DNA of 64,000 nucleotides from Streptomyces rhizoryzae (GCF_023155275.1 NZ_JALMUV010000028.1:1-64000), one strand, 5' to 3'. Positions 26,162-35,014 are shown, counted from the stretch's first letter. The notes: generated by a model from the sequence alone, not told the origin. Translations and numbers: made by a program.

Positions 26162-27058
26162 GTGACCACCGACCGGACGCCGCCCCCACCGCCCACCGGG
26201 GCGGCCCGCTGGCACACCCACCACCTCACCCTCCACCCCGACCGGGTCGTCAAACGCTTCCGCCCCGCCGAGGGCCCCGGCCCGCACGCCCGCGAACGGC
26301 GCGCCCTGACCCTGCTCGCCACCCACGCCCCGGGCCTCGCCCCCGTCCTGCGCGACCCCCGGGACGGGGGCGGCCCGGCGGCGGACGCCCCGCTCACCCT
26401 GGTGATGTCCAGGCTCCCCGGCGTCCCGCTGCGCCAACTGGTGCTCGGCGACCGGGAGTTGTCCGCCTGGGCCGCCGCCGTCCGCGCCGTCCACACCGCC
26501 CTCCCGCCCGCCGTGCCGGCCCGGCTGCCCCTGCGCCCCGGCCACCGGCACGAGACCGTGCGGCGGCTGCGCGCCTGGTACGCGCGGACGCCGGACCGGC
26601 GGCTCGCCCCGGCGGTGCGGCGCGCCCTGCGGGCCGGCCGGGACTGGCTGGACGCCGCCGCGCCCGGCGCACCGGACGCCCCGCCCGGCCTCCCGCCAAA
26701 CGTCCCGCCCGTCTTCGGTGCCGGCGACGGCAACTCGGCCAACTACCTCTGGGACGGCCACCGCGTCCGGGTGGTCGACCTGGAGGAATCCGGCCGCAGC
26801 GACCGCGCCTACGAACTCGCCGAACTCGTCGAGCACGTCTCCGCCTGGGTGCCCCGCCCCTTCGACACCGCCGCGTTCCTGCGCCGCTTCCCCCTCACCC
26901 CGGCCGAGGCCGCCCGCCTGCGGGACTGCCGCGTCCTGCTCGCCCTGGTCTGGCTCGCGCTCCTCGCGGACGACGACCCCGCGCGCCCCCGGAACCCGCC
27001 CGGTACGGCCGAACGGCAGGCCCGCCGGTTCCTGCGGCGGCTCGACGGCGCGGAGTAG
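26162..27058 (+). CDS. Aminoglycoside phosphotransferase (APH)-family kinase
   Basis: About 298 residues with a protein-kinase-like APH fold. GAGDGNSANYLWDG matches the catalytic loop (normally H-G-D-x-x-x-x-N), with Gly-Ala in place of the usual His; VVDLEESGRSDRAYELAEL is the metal-binding DxE/DxD segment. VVKRF supplies the ATP-site lysine. Substrate is unknown: the family includes antibiotic, choline and small-metabolite kinases. The start is uncertain. GTG 26162 is the last start before the conserved region; TTG 26126 and a GTG near 26144 are alternatives, and none has a clear ribosome site. It follows the HxlR gene by 45 bp and may share its transcript. Confidence 0.72.
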   Translation: MTTDRTPPPPPTGAARWHTHHLTLHPDRVVKRFRPAEGPGPHARERRALTLLATHAPGLAPVLRDPRDGGGPAADAPLTLVMSRLPGVPLRQLVLGDRELSAWAAAVRAVHTALPPAVPARLPLRPGHRHETVRRLRAWYARTPDRRLAPAVRRALRAGRDWLDAAAPGAPDAPPGLPPNVPPVFGAGDGNSANYLWDGHRVRVVDLEESGRSDRAYELAELVEHVSAWVPRPFDTAAFLRRFPLTPAEAARLRDCRVLLALVWLALLADDDPARPRNPPGTAERQARRFLRRLDGAE

Positions 27059-27127
27059 CCCGGGGCGGACCCGCCGTTCGGCCGCGCTGATGGTGCGTCA
27101 GGTGCCGGGCGGGGCGAAGCTCGGGGC

Positions 27128-28195
27128 ATGGGACGAGCACGGTGGCGAAGGGCGCGCGGACTGGCGCTGGCCGCGGTACTGGTGGCGGGCGCCCTGCCCG
27201 CGTCCGGGGCGGCCGCGGCGGAACGGGCCGCCGGGCGGCGGACGGTGTCGGCCTGGCTGCCGTTCTGGGGCGACGTCGACGGCGCCTACCGGGACGCGGT
27301 GGCGCACGCCGGGCTGCTCGGCACGGTCAGCCCGTTCTGGTACGAGGCGACCGGGGAGCGGACGGTGACCGGGCGGCCGGGCGCGGTCCGCGCGGACCTC
27401 GCGGCGGGGCTGCGCCGGGCGGGCCTCAAGGTCGTCCCGACGGTCACCGAGACGCTGGGCGCCGCGGCGATGGGGGAGGTGCTGCACGACCCGGCGCGCC
27501 GCCGGGCCCACGTGGACGCCCTGGCGGCCCTGGTCGAGCGCGCCGGCTACGACGGTCTCGACCTGGACTACGAGACCATGGCGGTGACCGGCAGCACCGC
27601 GGACCGGGCCCGGGTCCGCACCGGCTACCCCGCGCTCGTCGCCGAGCTGTGCGGCCGGCTCCACCGCAGCGGCCGGACCTGCGTGGTCACGGTCATGCCG
27701 CGGATCCGCGGCGCCGGGGCGGCCTTCGACTACCGCGCGCTCGGCGCCCGCGCCGACACGGTGCGGTTCATGGGCTACGACCTGCACTGGTCCCTGGGGG
27801 AGCCGGGCCCGCTGGCGACCACGCGGTGGTACGCCGAGATCCTGCGCCGGGCCACCGCCGAGATCCCCCGGAACCGCATCGAACTGGCCTTCCCCGGCTA
27901 CGGCTGGGACTGGGTGCCCGGCAGCGGCCGGCGCGCGACCCACCTGACCTGGCACGAGGCCGAGGCGCTGCGGAAACGGGTGGGCGCCCCGTACGCCTTC
28001 GACGCGGCCGCCGGCACCCCGCACTTCCGCTACGTGCGGGACGGCCGGCGGCACGAGGTGTGGTACCAGGACGCCCGGGGCGTCCGGGCGCAGCTGCCGC
28101 TGCTCGCCGCGTACGGGGTGCGCGGGGCGGGGCTATGGGCGCTCGGGTTCGAGGACCCGGGCGTCTGGGCGGCGTTCCGCGGCCAGCAGGCGTAG
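27128..28195 (+). CDS. Secreted GH18 family glycoside hydrolase
   Basis: 355 residues. Signal peptide: Arg-rich start, hydrophobic core, cleavage near residue 31. The GH18 barrel motif DGLDLDYE (142-149) contains the DxxDxDxE signature with catalytic Glu149. VSAWLPFWGD, KVVPTVTETLG and FMGYDLHWS correspond to other barrel strands. It resembles the YdhD/SleL group of peptidoglycan or spore-wall N-acetylglucosaminidases more than chitin-binding chitinases, as no binding domain is present. The 3' end overlaps the convergent MmyB-like regulator gene by 63 bp. The start is the first ATG before the signal peptide. Confidence 0.85.
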   Translation: MGRARWRRARGLALAAVLVAGALPASGAAAAERAAGRRTVSAWLPFWGDVDGAYRDAVAHAGLLGTVSPFWYEATGERTVTGRPGAVRADLAAGLRRAGLKVVPTVTETLGAAAMGEVLHDPARRRAHVDALAALVERAGYDGLDLDYETMAVTGSTADRARVRTGYPALVAELCGRLHRSGRTCVVTVMPRIRGAGAAFDYRALGARADTVRFMGYDLHWSLGEPGPLATTRWYAEILRRATAEIPRNRIELAFPGYGWDWVPGSGRRATHLTWHEAEALRKRVGAPYAFDAAAGTPHFRYVRDGRRHEVWYQDARGVRAQLPLLAAYGVRGAGLWALGFEDPGVWAAFRGQQA

Positions 28196-29026
28196 CGCGG
28201 CGGCGGACGGCGAGCCCTCGGGCGCGGTGTAGACCAGCACGCCCTGGCCGGAGCCGTCCGGCGTCTGCAACATCTCGAAGTCCAGGGTCAGCTCCCCGAC
28301 CAGCGGATGGTGGAACCGCTTGGTGCCGAAGGTGCAGTTGCTGACCGCGTGCCGCGACCACAGCGCGCTGAACTCGGTGCTCTTCATCGACAACTCACCG
28401 ATCAGCTCGGCCAGTTGCTGGTCGTCGGGGCGCTGTCCGGCGGTCACCCGCAGCGCGGCGACGGCGCGCCGGGTCTCCTCCTCGCGGTCCGGGTACAGCT
28501 CCCGGGTGTGCGGGTCGAGGAACAGCAGCCGCTGGGCGTTGGGCCGGTCCAGGGGGCGGTAGGGGCTCCCGGGATCCAGGTGGCCGGCGATCAGGGCGTG
28601 GCCGAGCCCGTTCCAGGCCAGGATCTCGAAGCGCGGCCCGAGGGCGACGGCCGGCACGCCCCCGATGGCCGTGAGCAGCTGCCGCATCCCGGGCCTGGCC
28701 TTCTCCGGGCGCACCGCGGGACGGCGCTTGGCCCGCGCCGGGCGGGCCAGTTCGCGCAGGTGCGTCTGCTCGTCTGGGGTCAGCCGGAGCGCGCGGGCCA
28801 GCGCGTCCAGCACACCCTCCGAGGCGTTGTGGCTCTGGCCCTGTTCGAGCCGGGTGTAGTAGGCGACGCTGACGCCGGCGAGCTGGGCGAGCTCCTCGCG
28901 GCGCAGCCCGGGGACCCGGCGGCGCGCCCCGTAGGAGACCAGGCCGGCGTCCTCCGGCTGGAGCCGGGCGCGGCGGGTGCGCAGGAAGTCCCCCAGTGCC
29001 GAGGGGCCGGTGGCGGGTGTGTCCAT
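28133..29026 (-). CDS. XRE regulator with MmyB-like ligand domain
   Basis: 297 residues. The N-terminal helix-turn-helix (LGDFLRTRRARLQPEDAGL, then RVPGLRREELAQLAGVSVAY, then YTRLEQGQ) and the C-terminal PAS-like MmyB domain (FEILAWNGLGHALI, then LFLDPHTRELYPD, then FHHPLVGELTLDFEML) are both complete. Family members bind fatty-acid-like ligands. ATG 29026 is placed at the family N-terminus; upstream in-frame sequence is non-homologous. It is divergent from the quinone-oxidoreductase/acyl-CoA-dehydrogenase operon and is its likely regulator. Its last 20 codons run antisense to the end of the GH18 gene. Confidence 0.9.
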   Translation of the reverse strand: MDTPATGPSALGDFLRTRRARLQPEDAGLVSYGARRRVPGLRREELAQLAGVSVAYYTRLEQGQSHNASEGVLDALARALRLTPDEQTHLRELARPARAKRRPAVRPEKARPGMRQLLTAIGGVPAVALGPRFEILAWNGLGHALIAGHLDPGSPYRPLDRPNAQRLLFLDPHTRELYPDREEETRRAVAALRVTAGQRPDDQQLAELIGELSMKSTEFSALWSRHAVSNCTFGTKRFHHPLVGELTLDFEMLQTPDGSGQGVLVYTAPEGSPSAAALRLLAAERRPDARVLEPERP

Positions 29027-29153
29027 GCCCGCCAGTGTGCGGCACGGGGCGGCCCGGCTGCCTGCCCCTGCCGTTGGCAGGCTCCCGCCCGGCGGCGTCC
29101 GGGCCGGCCCGCACACCCTCCGGGCGGGTGCGGCCGGAACTGTTCCCCGGCGG

Positions 29154-29171
29154 ATACCGACCGCTTAGTAT
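29154..29171. promoter_or_regulatory. Imperfect dyad and -10 element before the oxidoreductase operon
   Basis: ATACCGACCGCTTAGTAT pairs 12 of 18 positions with its own reverse complement and contains TAGTAT (29166-29171), a plausible -10. It lies in the 211-bp divergent gap between the MmyB-like regulator and the oxidoreductase. Similar ACCGACCG-type sites are seen before fatty-acid and acyl-CoA genes in actinomycetes, but the binding protein here is unknown. Confidence 0.4.
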
Positions 29172-29237
29172 GCGCCGTGGCGGGGGCCGCGCCCGGCCCC
29201 GCACCGGCCGAACGACGCACGTCTGTGGAGGCACCAG

Positions 29238-30236
29238 GTGAAGGCATGGCGGGTACACGCGAACGGTGAACCGCGAGCGGTGATGCGGCTGGAGGAGGTG
29301 CCCGACCCGCAGCCCGGCCCGGGCCAGCTGCTGCTGCGGGTACGGGCCGCGGGCGTCAACTTCCCCGACGCGCTGCTGTGCCGGGGTCAGTACCAGGTCC
29401 GGCCGCCGCTCCCGTTCACCCCCGGCGTGGAGATCTGCGGAGAGGTCGTGGCCGCCGGCGAGGGCACCGGCGCCGTCCCGGGCACCCGCGTCCTGGCCCA
29501 GCCGCCGCTGCCCGGCGGCGGCTTCGCCGAACTGGCCGTGGCCGGCGCCGACACCGTCCGTCCGGCCCCCGAGGCGCTGGACGACGCCGAGGCCGCCGCC
29601 CTCCACATCGGCTACCAGACCGGCTGGTTCGGCCTGCACCGCCGGGCCCGGCTCCAGCCCGGCGAGACGCTGCTGGTGCACGCCGCGGCCGGCGGGGTGG
29701 GCAGCGCCGCGGTCCAGCTCGGCAAGGCCGCCGGCGCCCGCGTGATCGGCGTCGTGGGCGGCCCCGAAAAGGCCCGCACCGCCCGGGAACTGGGCTGCGA
29801 CCTGGTCCTGGACCGGCGCACCGACGACCTCGTCGCAGCCGTCAAGGACGCCACCGGCGGCCGCGGCGCCGACGTGGTCTACGACCCGGTGGGCGGCGAC
29901 GCCTACACCAAGTCCGCCAAGTGCGTCGCGTTCGAGGGCCGGATCGTCGTCGTCGGCTTCGCCGGCGGCACCATCCCCACCCCCGCCCTCAACCACGCCC
30001 TGGTCAAGAACTACGCCATCCTCGGCCTGCACTGGGGCCTGTACACCACCCACGACCCGGCCGCCGTCGACGCCTGCCACGAGGAGCTGACCAAGCTCGC
30101 CGGGCAGGGCGCGATCCGGCCGCTGATCGGCGGCCGGCTCCCGCTGTCCGCCGCGGCCGAGGCCGTCCAGCGGGTCGCCGACGGGGACTCCACCGGCCGC
30201 CTGGTGGTGCTGCCCGGCGCGGAGGCGGTCCGATGA
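29238..30236 (+). CDS. NADPH:quinone oxidoreductase / zinc-free MDR
   Basis: 332 residues, medium-chain dehydrogenase/reductase of the quinone-oxidoreductase branch. AAGVNFPDALLCRGQYQ, then PFTPGVEICGEVVAAG and LLVHAAAGGVGSAAVQLGKA (NADPH motif) are diagnostic; zinc ligands of alcohol dehydrogenases are absent. It probably reduces an enone or quinone, or acts on an acyl-CoA-derived intermediate. GTG 29238 follows GTGGAGG at good spacing. It overlaps the next gene by 4 bases (ATGA), so it is the first gene of a three-gene operon with two acyl-CoA dehydrogenases. Confidence 0.9.
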   Translation: MKAWRVHANGEPRAVMRLEEVPDPQPGPGQLLLRVRAAGVNFPDALLCRGQYQVRPPLPFTPGVEICGEVVAAGEGTGAVPGTRVLAQPPLPGGGFAELAVAGADTVRPAPEALDDAEAAALHIGYQTGWFGLHRRARLQPGETLLVHAAAGGVGSAAVQLGKAAGARVIGVVGGPEKARTARELGCDLVLDRRTDDLVAAVKDATGGRGADVVYDPVGGDAYTKSAKCVAFEGRIVVVGFAGGTIPTPALNHALVKNYAILGLHWGLYTTHDPAAVDACHEELTKLAGQGAIRPLIGGRLPLSAAAEAVQRVADGDSTGRLVVLPGAEAVR

Positions 30237-31417
30237 CCGACGCCGCCGGACTGCGCCGCCGCACCGCGGAGTTGCTCGCCGCGCACCCGCCGGCCACCAC
30301 CGGCCGGCTGGACTTCCTGCGCGCCCGCTTCGACGCCGGCCTGGCCTGGGTGCACTTCCCCGCCGGCCTCGGCGGACTGGACGCCCCGCGCGCCCTCCAG
30401 GCCGTCGTGGACGCCGAACTGGCCGCCGCCGGTGCCCCCGGCAACGACCCCGGCCGGATCGGCATCGGCCTCGGCATGGCCGCCCCCACCCTCCTCCGCT
30501 ACGGCACCGACGCGCAGAAGAAGCGCTTCCTGCGGCCGCTGTGGACCGGCGAGGAGGTGTGGTGCCAGCTCTTCAGCGAACCGGGTGCCGGATCCGACCT
30601 GGCCGCGCTCGCCACCCGCGCGGTCCGCGACGGCGACGGGGACTGGGTGGTGGACGGCCAGAAGGTCTGGACGTCCAGCGCCCACCTGGCGCGCTGGGCG
30701 ATCCTGGTCGCCCGCACCGACCCGGCCGTCCCCAAGCACCGCGGCCTGACGTACTTCCTGTGCGATATGACCGCCCCCGGCGTCGAGGTGCGGCCGCTGC
30801 GCCAGATCACCGGCGAGGCGGAGTTCAACGAGGTGTTCCTGACCGGCGTGCGGATCCCCGACGCGCACCGCCTCGGCGCGGTCGGCGACGGCTGGCAGGT
30901 CGCCCGGACCACCCTGATGAACGAACGGGTCGCCATCGGCGGCGCCCGCCTCCCGCGCGAGGGCGGCATGATCGGCGTCGCCGCGGCCGCCTGGCGCGAC
31001 CACCCCGAACTGCGCACCCACGACCTGCACCAGCGGCTGCTGACCCTGTGGGTGGAGGCCGAGGCCGCCCGCCTCACCGGCGAACGGCTGCGCCAGCAGC
31101 TGTCCCAGGGGCAGCCGGGGCCCGAAGGCAGCGGCATGAAGCTGGCGTTCGCCCGGCTCGCCCAGCGGATCAGCGGCTGGGAGGTGGAGTTCCGCGGCGA
31201 GGACGGGCTCACCTACGACGACTGGACGCTGCGCCGCCCCGAGGGCGTCGACTTCACCGGCCGCGAGGCCGGCTACCGCTATCTGCGCGCCAAGGGGAAC
31301 TCCATCGAGGGAGGCACCTCCGAAGTGCTGCTCAACATCGTCGCCGAGCGCGTCCTGGGCCTGCCGTCCGAGCCGCGCACCGACAAGGACGTCGCGTGGA
31401 AGGACCTCCCCCGATGA
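30233..31417 (+). CDS. Acyl-CoA dehydrogenase, first of a pair
   Basis: 394 residues. FAD/substrate blocks are visible: WCQLFSEPGAGSDLAALATR and VWTSSAHLARWAILVARTD, and the C-terminal KGNSIEGGTSEVLLNIVAER is the FAD-dimer motif. It resembles the FadE-type subunits that form alpha2-beta2 heterotetramers acting on sterol or branched side chains in actinobacteria. ATG 30233 overlaps the oxidoreductase stop, and its own stop overlaps the next dehydrogenase, so the subunits are made together. The expected reaction is alpha,beta-desaturation of an acyl-CoA; the substrate is unknown. Confidence 0.9.
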   Translation: MTDAAGLRRRTAELLAAHPPATTGRLDFLRARFDAGLAWVHFPAGLGGLDAPRALQAVVDAELAAAGAPGNDPGRIGIGLGMAAPTLLRYGTDAQKKRFLRPLWTGEEVWCQLFSEPGAGSDLAALATRAVRDGDGDWVVDGQKVWTSSAHLARWAILVARTDPAVPKHRGLTYFLCDMTAPGVEVRPLRQITGEAEFNEVFLTGVRIPDAHRLGAVGDGWQVARTTLMNERVAIGGARLPREGGMIGVAAAAWRDHPELRTHDLHQRLLTLWVEAEAARLTGERLRQQLSQGQPGPEGSGMKLAFARLAQRISGWEVEFRGEDGLTYDDWTLRRPEGVDFTGREAGYRYLRAKGNSIEGGTSEVLLNIVAERVLGLPSEPRTDKDVAWKDLPR

Positions 31418-32559
31418 CCCAGGCGCCCCCGGCCGCCGAGCCGGACCTGCTGTACTCCGACGAGGAGGAAGCCCTGCGCGCCGCGGTACGGGCCCTGCTC
31501 GCCGACCGCTGCGCTCCGGCCACGGTGCTCGCCTCCCTGGAGAGCGGCCGCCCGTACGACAGCGCCCTGTGGCAGGCCCTGACCGGGGAGATCGGCGCGG
31601 CCGGACTGCTGGTCCCCGAACACCTCGGCGGGCAGGGCGCCGGCCCCCGGGAGACCGCCGTGGTCCTGGAGGAACTGGGCCGTGCGGTGGCGCCGGTCCC
31701 GTACCTGACCAGCGCGGTCCTCGCGGTGACCGCGCTGCTGGGCTGCGACCCCGCCCGCCCGGAGGTGGCCGGCCCGCTCGCCGGGCTCGCCGCCGGCCGC
31801 ACCACCGGCGCCCTCGCTGTCCCGCTGACCGCGGCGCCCGGCGCGGCCGGCCCGCCCACCGTCCGCGCGGACCGCGCCGGCGCGCTCACCGGCCGGGTCA
31901 CCTCGGTCGCCGACGCCGCCGGCGCCGGTCTGCTGCTCGTCCCCGCCCTGGGCCCGGACGGGCCGGCGCTGTACGCGGTGGACGCCGCGGCGGACGGGGT
32001 GCGCACCGAGCCGGTCACCCCGCTCGACCTGACCCGGCCGCTTGCCCACCTCGCCCTCGACCGGGCTCCCGGCCGGCTGCTGGCCGCCGGGGACCGGGCG
32101 CGGGCCGCCGTGGACCGCGCCCTGCTCACCGGCGCCGGACTGCTCGCCTCGGAACAGCTCGGCCTCGCCGAATGGTGCCTGGCCGAAACTGTGCGGTACA
32201 CCCGCGAACGCACCCAGTTCGGCCGCCCGGTCGGGTCGTTCCAGGCGCTCAAGCACCGGATGGCCGCGCTGTGGCTGGACCTCGCCTCGGCCCGGGCGGT
32301 GGCCCGCAACGCCGCCGACGCGCTGGCCGGCGGTACCCCGGACGCCCCGGTGGCGGTCGCGGTGGCCCAGGCGTACTGCGCGCCGGTGGCGGTGCGGGCC
32401 GCCGAGGAGTGCCTCCAGCTGCACGGCGGCATCGGCATGACCTGGGAGCACCCGGTCCACCTCTTCCTCAAGCGGGCCAAGAGCGACGAACTCGCCCTCG
32501 GCACACCGGGCCGCCACCGGGAGGCACTGGCCGCTCCGGTCGGTCTGCCCGCGCCGTAG
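31414..32559 (+). CDS. Acyl-CoA dehydrogenase, second of a pair
   Basis: 381 residues, more divergent than its neighbour. LLVPEHLGGQGAGPRETAVV, RTQFGRPVGSFQALKHRMA and LQLHGGIGMTWEHPVHLFL are acyl-CoA-dehydrogenase blocks, but the middle beta-barrel (about 150-215) is shortened and lacks the usual FAD-binding T-x-P-x-A-G-S-D pattern. That division, one subunit retaining FAD motifs and one degenerate, is typical of heteromeric FadE pairs. ATG 31414 overlaps the previous stop (ATGA). Last gene of the operon; the convergent hypothetical gene begins 36 bp on. Confidence 0.88.
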   Translation: MTQAPPAAEPDLLYSDEEEALRAAVRALLADRCAPATVLASLESGRPYDSALWQALTGEIGAAGLLVPEHLGGQGAGPRETAVVLEELGRAVAPVPYLTSAVLAVTALLGCDPARPEVAGPLAGLAAGRTTGALAVPLTAAPGAAGPPTVRADRAGALTGRVTSVADAAGAGLLLVPALGPDGPALYAVDAAADGVRTEPVTPLDLTRPLAHLALDRAPGRLLAAGDRARAAVDRALLTGAGLLASEQLGLAEWCLAETVRYTRERTQFGRPVGSFQALKHRMAALWLDLASARAVARNAADALAGGTPDAPVAVAVAQAYCAPVAVRAAEECLQLHGGIGMTWEHPVHLFLKRAKSDELALGTPGRHREALAAPVGLPAP

Positions 32560-32595
32560 CCCGGCGGCGCACCGGGCCGTCGGCGGGCGGCCCGG

Positions 32596-33186
32596 TCAGC
32601 CGGTGACCGCGAACGGCCGGCTGAAGGCGCGGGTGGTGCCGTTGCCGGCGGCCACCTCCAGGGCGTACACCGGGCCGGGCGGCACCGCGGGCAGGGTCAC
32701 GAGCGCCTCGCCGGCCCGCCCGGCGCCGGCCCGCGGGGAGACCAGCGCCAGCCGCTGTATGCGGCCCCGGCCCGCGGCGGCGTTCAGCCACACGTCGACA
32801 TCGGTGCCGGTGGTGTTGGTCCAGGCGACCGGGAAGCTGCCGTTCGCCCGCAGGGCCGCCGGGCCGGCCGGGCCCAGGACCCGGATCCGCCCGGCCGCCG
32901 GCCGGCCGCCGGGCCGGGGGAGCGGCGCGCCGGGCCGCGGGCCCTGGGCGCGGACCGCCGCGGAGCCCAGGGAGGTGATCGCGGCGCGCGCGGCCGGGCC
33001 GGGCCGGCCGGGGCCGGTGACCGCGGCGCGGCCCGCAGTGGCCGGGCGGGCGGCGGCGGGGGCGGGGGCGGCGGGCTGCTCCGCTCCGGAGCGGGTGGGG
33101 GCCAGTTCGAGGACCAGCGTGCAGCCGACCGCGGTGGCGGCGACGGCGATGGCGAGGGAGTTGGCCGTCTCGGCGACCCTGCCCAT
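32596..33186 (-). CDS. Membrane-anchored or secreted protein, unknown function
   Basis: 196 residues. A hydrophobic segment at about 9-28 (LAIAVAATAVGCTLVLEL) serves as signal or anchor, followed by an Ala/Pro/Gly-rich linker. The last ~95 residues (IRVLGPAGPAALRANGSFPV, then AWTNTTGTDVDVWLNAA) look like an all-beta, Ig-like domain, loosely like Kre9/Knh1-type cell-wall domains. ATG 33186 is set by a strong GGAAAGGAGG ribosome site. I do not recognise a specific family, and no catalytic motif is visible. It is divergent from the gene at 33402 across a 215-bp gap. Confidence 0.65.
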   Translation of the reverse strand: MGRVAETANSLAIAVAATAVGCTLVLELAPTRSGAEQPAAPAPAAARPATAGRAAVTGPGRPGPAARAAITSLGSAAVRAQGPRPGAPLPRPGGRPAAGRIRVLGPAGPAALRANGSFPVAWTNTTGTDVDVWLNAAAGRGRIQRLALVSPRAGAGRAGEALVTLPAVPPGPVYALEVAAGNGTTRAFSRPFAVTG

Positions 33187-33340
33187 CGCGTCCTCCTTTC
33201 CTCGGGGGGAGGGACGAGCCGGAACATCCCCGGCGACCTTGATCATCAAAAAGCCGCGCCCGGCGACCACCTGCATGGCCAGCCCCGGCGCGACAGGGCC
33301 GGCGCGCGGGCGGATACTCCCCGCCGCCCCCGGCCCGCCG

Positions 33341-33357
33341 GTAAAGAATCCGTAAAG
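33341..33357 (+). promoter_or_regulatory. GTAAAG direct repeat, 11-bp period
   Basis: GTAAAG at 33341-33346 and again at 33352-33357, spaced by one helical turn, 45 bases before the membrane-protein start at 33402. The 11-bp phasing resembles sites of OmpR/PhoB-type response regulators. It is in an A+T-richer pocket; the regulator is not in this window. Confidence 0.3.
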
Positions 33358-33401
33358 CGCCGAGGATGTCCGGAAAGTGCGGTTCGGGTAGCGTCGGAGC
33401 C

Positions 33402-34766
33402 ATGACGACCGCGACCCGCCGTGTGCTGATCGGACCGGTGCTGCTGCTCCTGGCGGCCCTCCTCGCGCTGGCCACCGCGGTCGCTCCCGGCGCGCACGCG
33501 GTGGGAGGACTGGACGAGGCGGCGGCCGCCCTGCGCAAGGGGCCGGTCTACGTCGACCCCCGCGCCTCGGGTCAGTTTTCGGCCAGTCAGGCGGACGCGC
33601 TGGCCCGGAAGATCAAGGACGCCGGCAAACCGGTCTTCGTCGCCGTCCTGCCCCGCACCCCCGACTACCCGCCCGCGACCCTCCTGCGCGACCTGCGCAC
33701 CAAGGTCGGCATCAGCGGCGTCTACGCCGTCGAGCTGGGTGGCGGCTTCAACGCCGGCGCCGACCCCCGGGTGATGCCGCGCACCGCCGTCCAGAACCTC
33801 GTCGGCGCCGTCAAGCGCTCCCAGTACCCGACCACCGGCGAACGCGTCAACAGCTTCGTCGACACCGCCCTCACCGAGGCCCACGGCCACGCCCCGGCCT
33901 CCTGGGGCGGCACCGGTGGCGGCTTCGGCACCGGCACCGCCGTCGGCCTCGGCGTACTGATCGCCGTCGGGGGCGGCGGCGCCTACGCCCTCGCCCGCCG
34001 CAACCGCCGCCGCCGCGCGGAGGAGGAGCGCGCCGCCCTGGAGGAGCTGCGGGTGGTGGTCGACGAGGACATCACCGCCTTCGGCGAGGAACTGGACCGG
34101 CTGGACTTCGACCCGGGCGAGCCCGGCGCCGACGACGCGATGCGCGCCGACTACGCCCGCGCCCTGGACGCCTACGAGGAGGCCAAGTCCGCGATGGCCG
34201 CCGCCCGGCACCCCGGCGACGTGCGGGCCGTGACCAGCCGGCTGGAGGAGGGCCGCTTCGCACTCGCCACCCTCGCCGCGCGCCGCGCCGGCCGGCCGCT
34301 GCCGGAGCGCCGGCTGCCGTGCTTCTTCGACCCCCGGCACGGCCCCTCGGTCACCGACGCGGTCTGGGCGCCGCCCGGCGGCGCCGAGCGCACCGTCCCG
34401 GTCTGCGCCGCCGACCGGGCCCGCCTGGACGACGGCCGCGAACCGCTGGCCCGCACGGTCCGCACCCCCTACGGCGACCGCCCCTACTGGGACGCCGGCC
34501 CCGCCTACGCCCCCTGGGCCGGCGGCTACTTCGGCGGCGGCCTGCTCCCGGGGCTGCTGGCCGGCACCGTGCTCGGCCACCTGATGCTCACCACCCCCGC
34601 GTACGGCGCCGACCTCGGCGGCTACGGTGGCCCGGACGGCGGCGACGTCACCGGCGCGGACTTCGACCCCGGTGGCTTCGGCGGCGGTTTCAGCGACGGC
34701 GGCGGTTTCGGCGACGGCGGCGACTTCGGGGGCGGCGGCGACGGGGGCTTCGGCGGCGGCTTCTGA
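33402..34766 (+). CDS. Exported membrane protein with Gly-rich tail
   Basis: 454 residues. Signal peptide/first membrane segment at about 7-32 (VLIGPVLLLLAALLALATAV). An extracytoplasmic domain follows (VYVDPRASGQFSASQADALA, then KPVFVAVLPRTPDYP), then a second membrane segment near 180-200, an Arg-rich, coiled-coil-like region (RRNRRRRAEEERAALEELR), and a tail of nearly pure Gly/Asp/Phe repeats ending DGGFGGGF. The N-terminal domain recalls Rv1476-like mycobacterial membrane proteins, but I cannot assign a function. Similar Gly-Phe-rich tails occur in TPM/YgcG-like proteins. ATG 33402 is preferred to ATG 33366 because a GGAG lies just upstream and the signal peptide begins there. Confidence 0.75.
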   Translation: MTTATRRVLIGPVLLLLAALLALATAVAPGAHAVGGLDEAAAALRKGPVYVDPRASGQFSASQADALARKIKDAGKPVFVAVLPRTPDYPPATLLRDLRTKVGISGVYAVELGGGFNAGADPRVMPRTAVQNLVGAVKRSQYPTTGERVNSFVDTALTEAHGHAPASWGGTGGGFGTGTAVGLGVLIAVGGGGAYALARRNRRRRAEEERAALEELRVVVDEDITAFGEELDRLDFDPGEPGADDAMRADYARALDAYEEAKSAMAAARHPGDVRAVTSRLEEGRFALATLAARRAGRPLPERRLPCFFDPRHGPSVTDAVWAPPGGAERTVPVCAADRARLDDGREPLARTVRTPYGDRPYWDAGPAYAPWAGGYFGGGLLPGLLAGTVLGHLMLTTPAYGADLGGYGGPDGGDVTGADFDPGGFGGGFSDGGGFGDGGDFGGGGDGGFGGGF

Positions 34767-34825
34767 ACCCGCTGCGCCCGCGCCCGCGGTCCGTGCCCGG
34801 CCTGGCGCCCGGTGCTGAGGCGCAG

Positions 34826-34899
34826 CCCGTCCGGCCCTCGCGCCCGGCCCCGTGCCAGGTCCTCGGGTGCGCCCCGTCCGGCCCCCGCGCCCGGCCCCG
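34826..34899. repeat. 27-bp direct repeat, two copies
   Basis: Copies at 34826-34852 and 34873-34899 differ at one base and are 47 bases apart. They lie in the 544-bp gene-free gap 34767-35310, which otherwise contains C-rich sequence and the hairpin at 34975-35014. Confidence 0.6.
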
Positions 34900-34974
34900 C
34901 GTCCGCCCCTGAGGCACACCCCGTGCGGCTCCGCGCCCCCTGCCCGCCCCCGACCCCGCCGCCCCGCGCCCCGT

Positions 34975-35014
34975 ACGGTGACGCCCCCGGTCCCGCCCCC
35001 GGGGGCGTCACCGT
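34975..35014. terminator. 16-bp perfect hairpin
   Basis: 34975-34990 pairs perfectly with 34999-35014 (arm ACGGTGACGCCCCCGG), 8-base loop. About 210 bp beyond the membrane-protein stop and 300 bp before the next gene; the only strong terminator-like element in the 544-bp gap. Confidence 0.55.
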
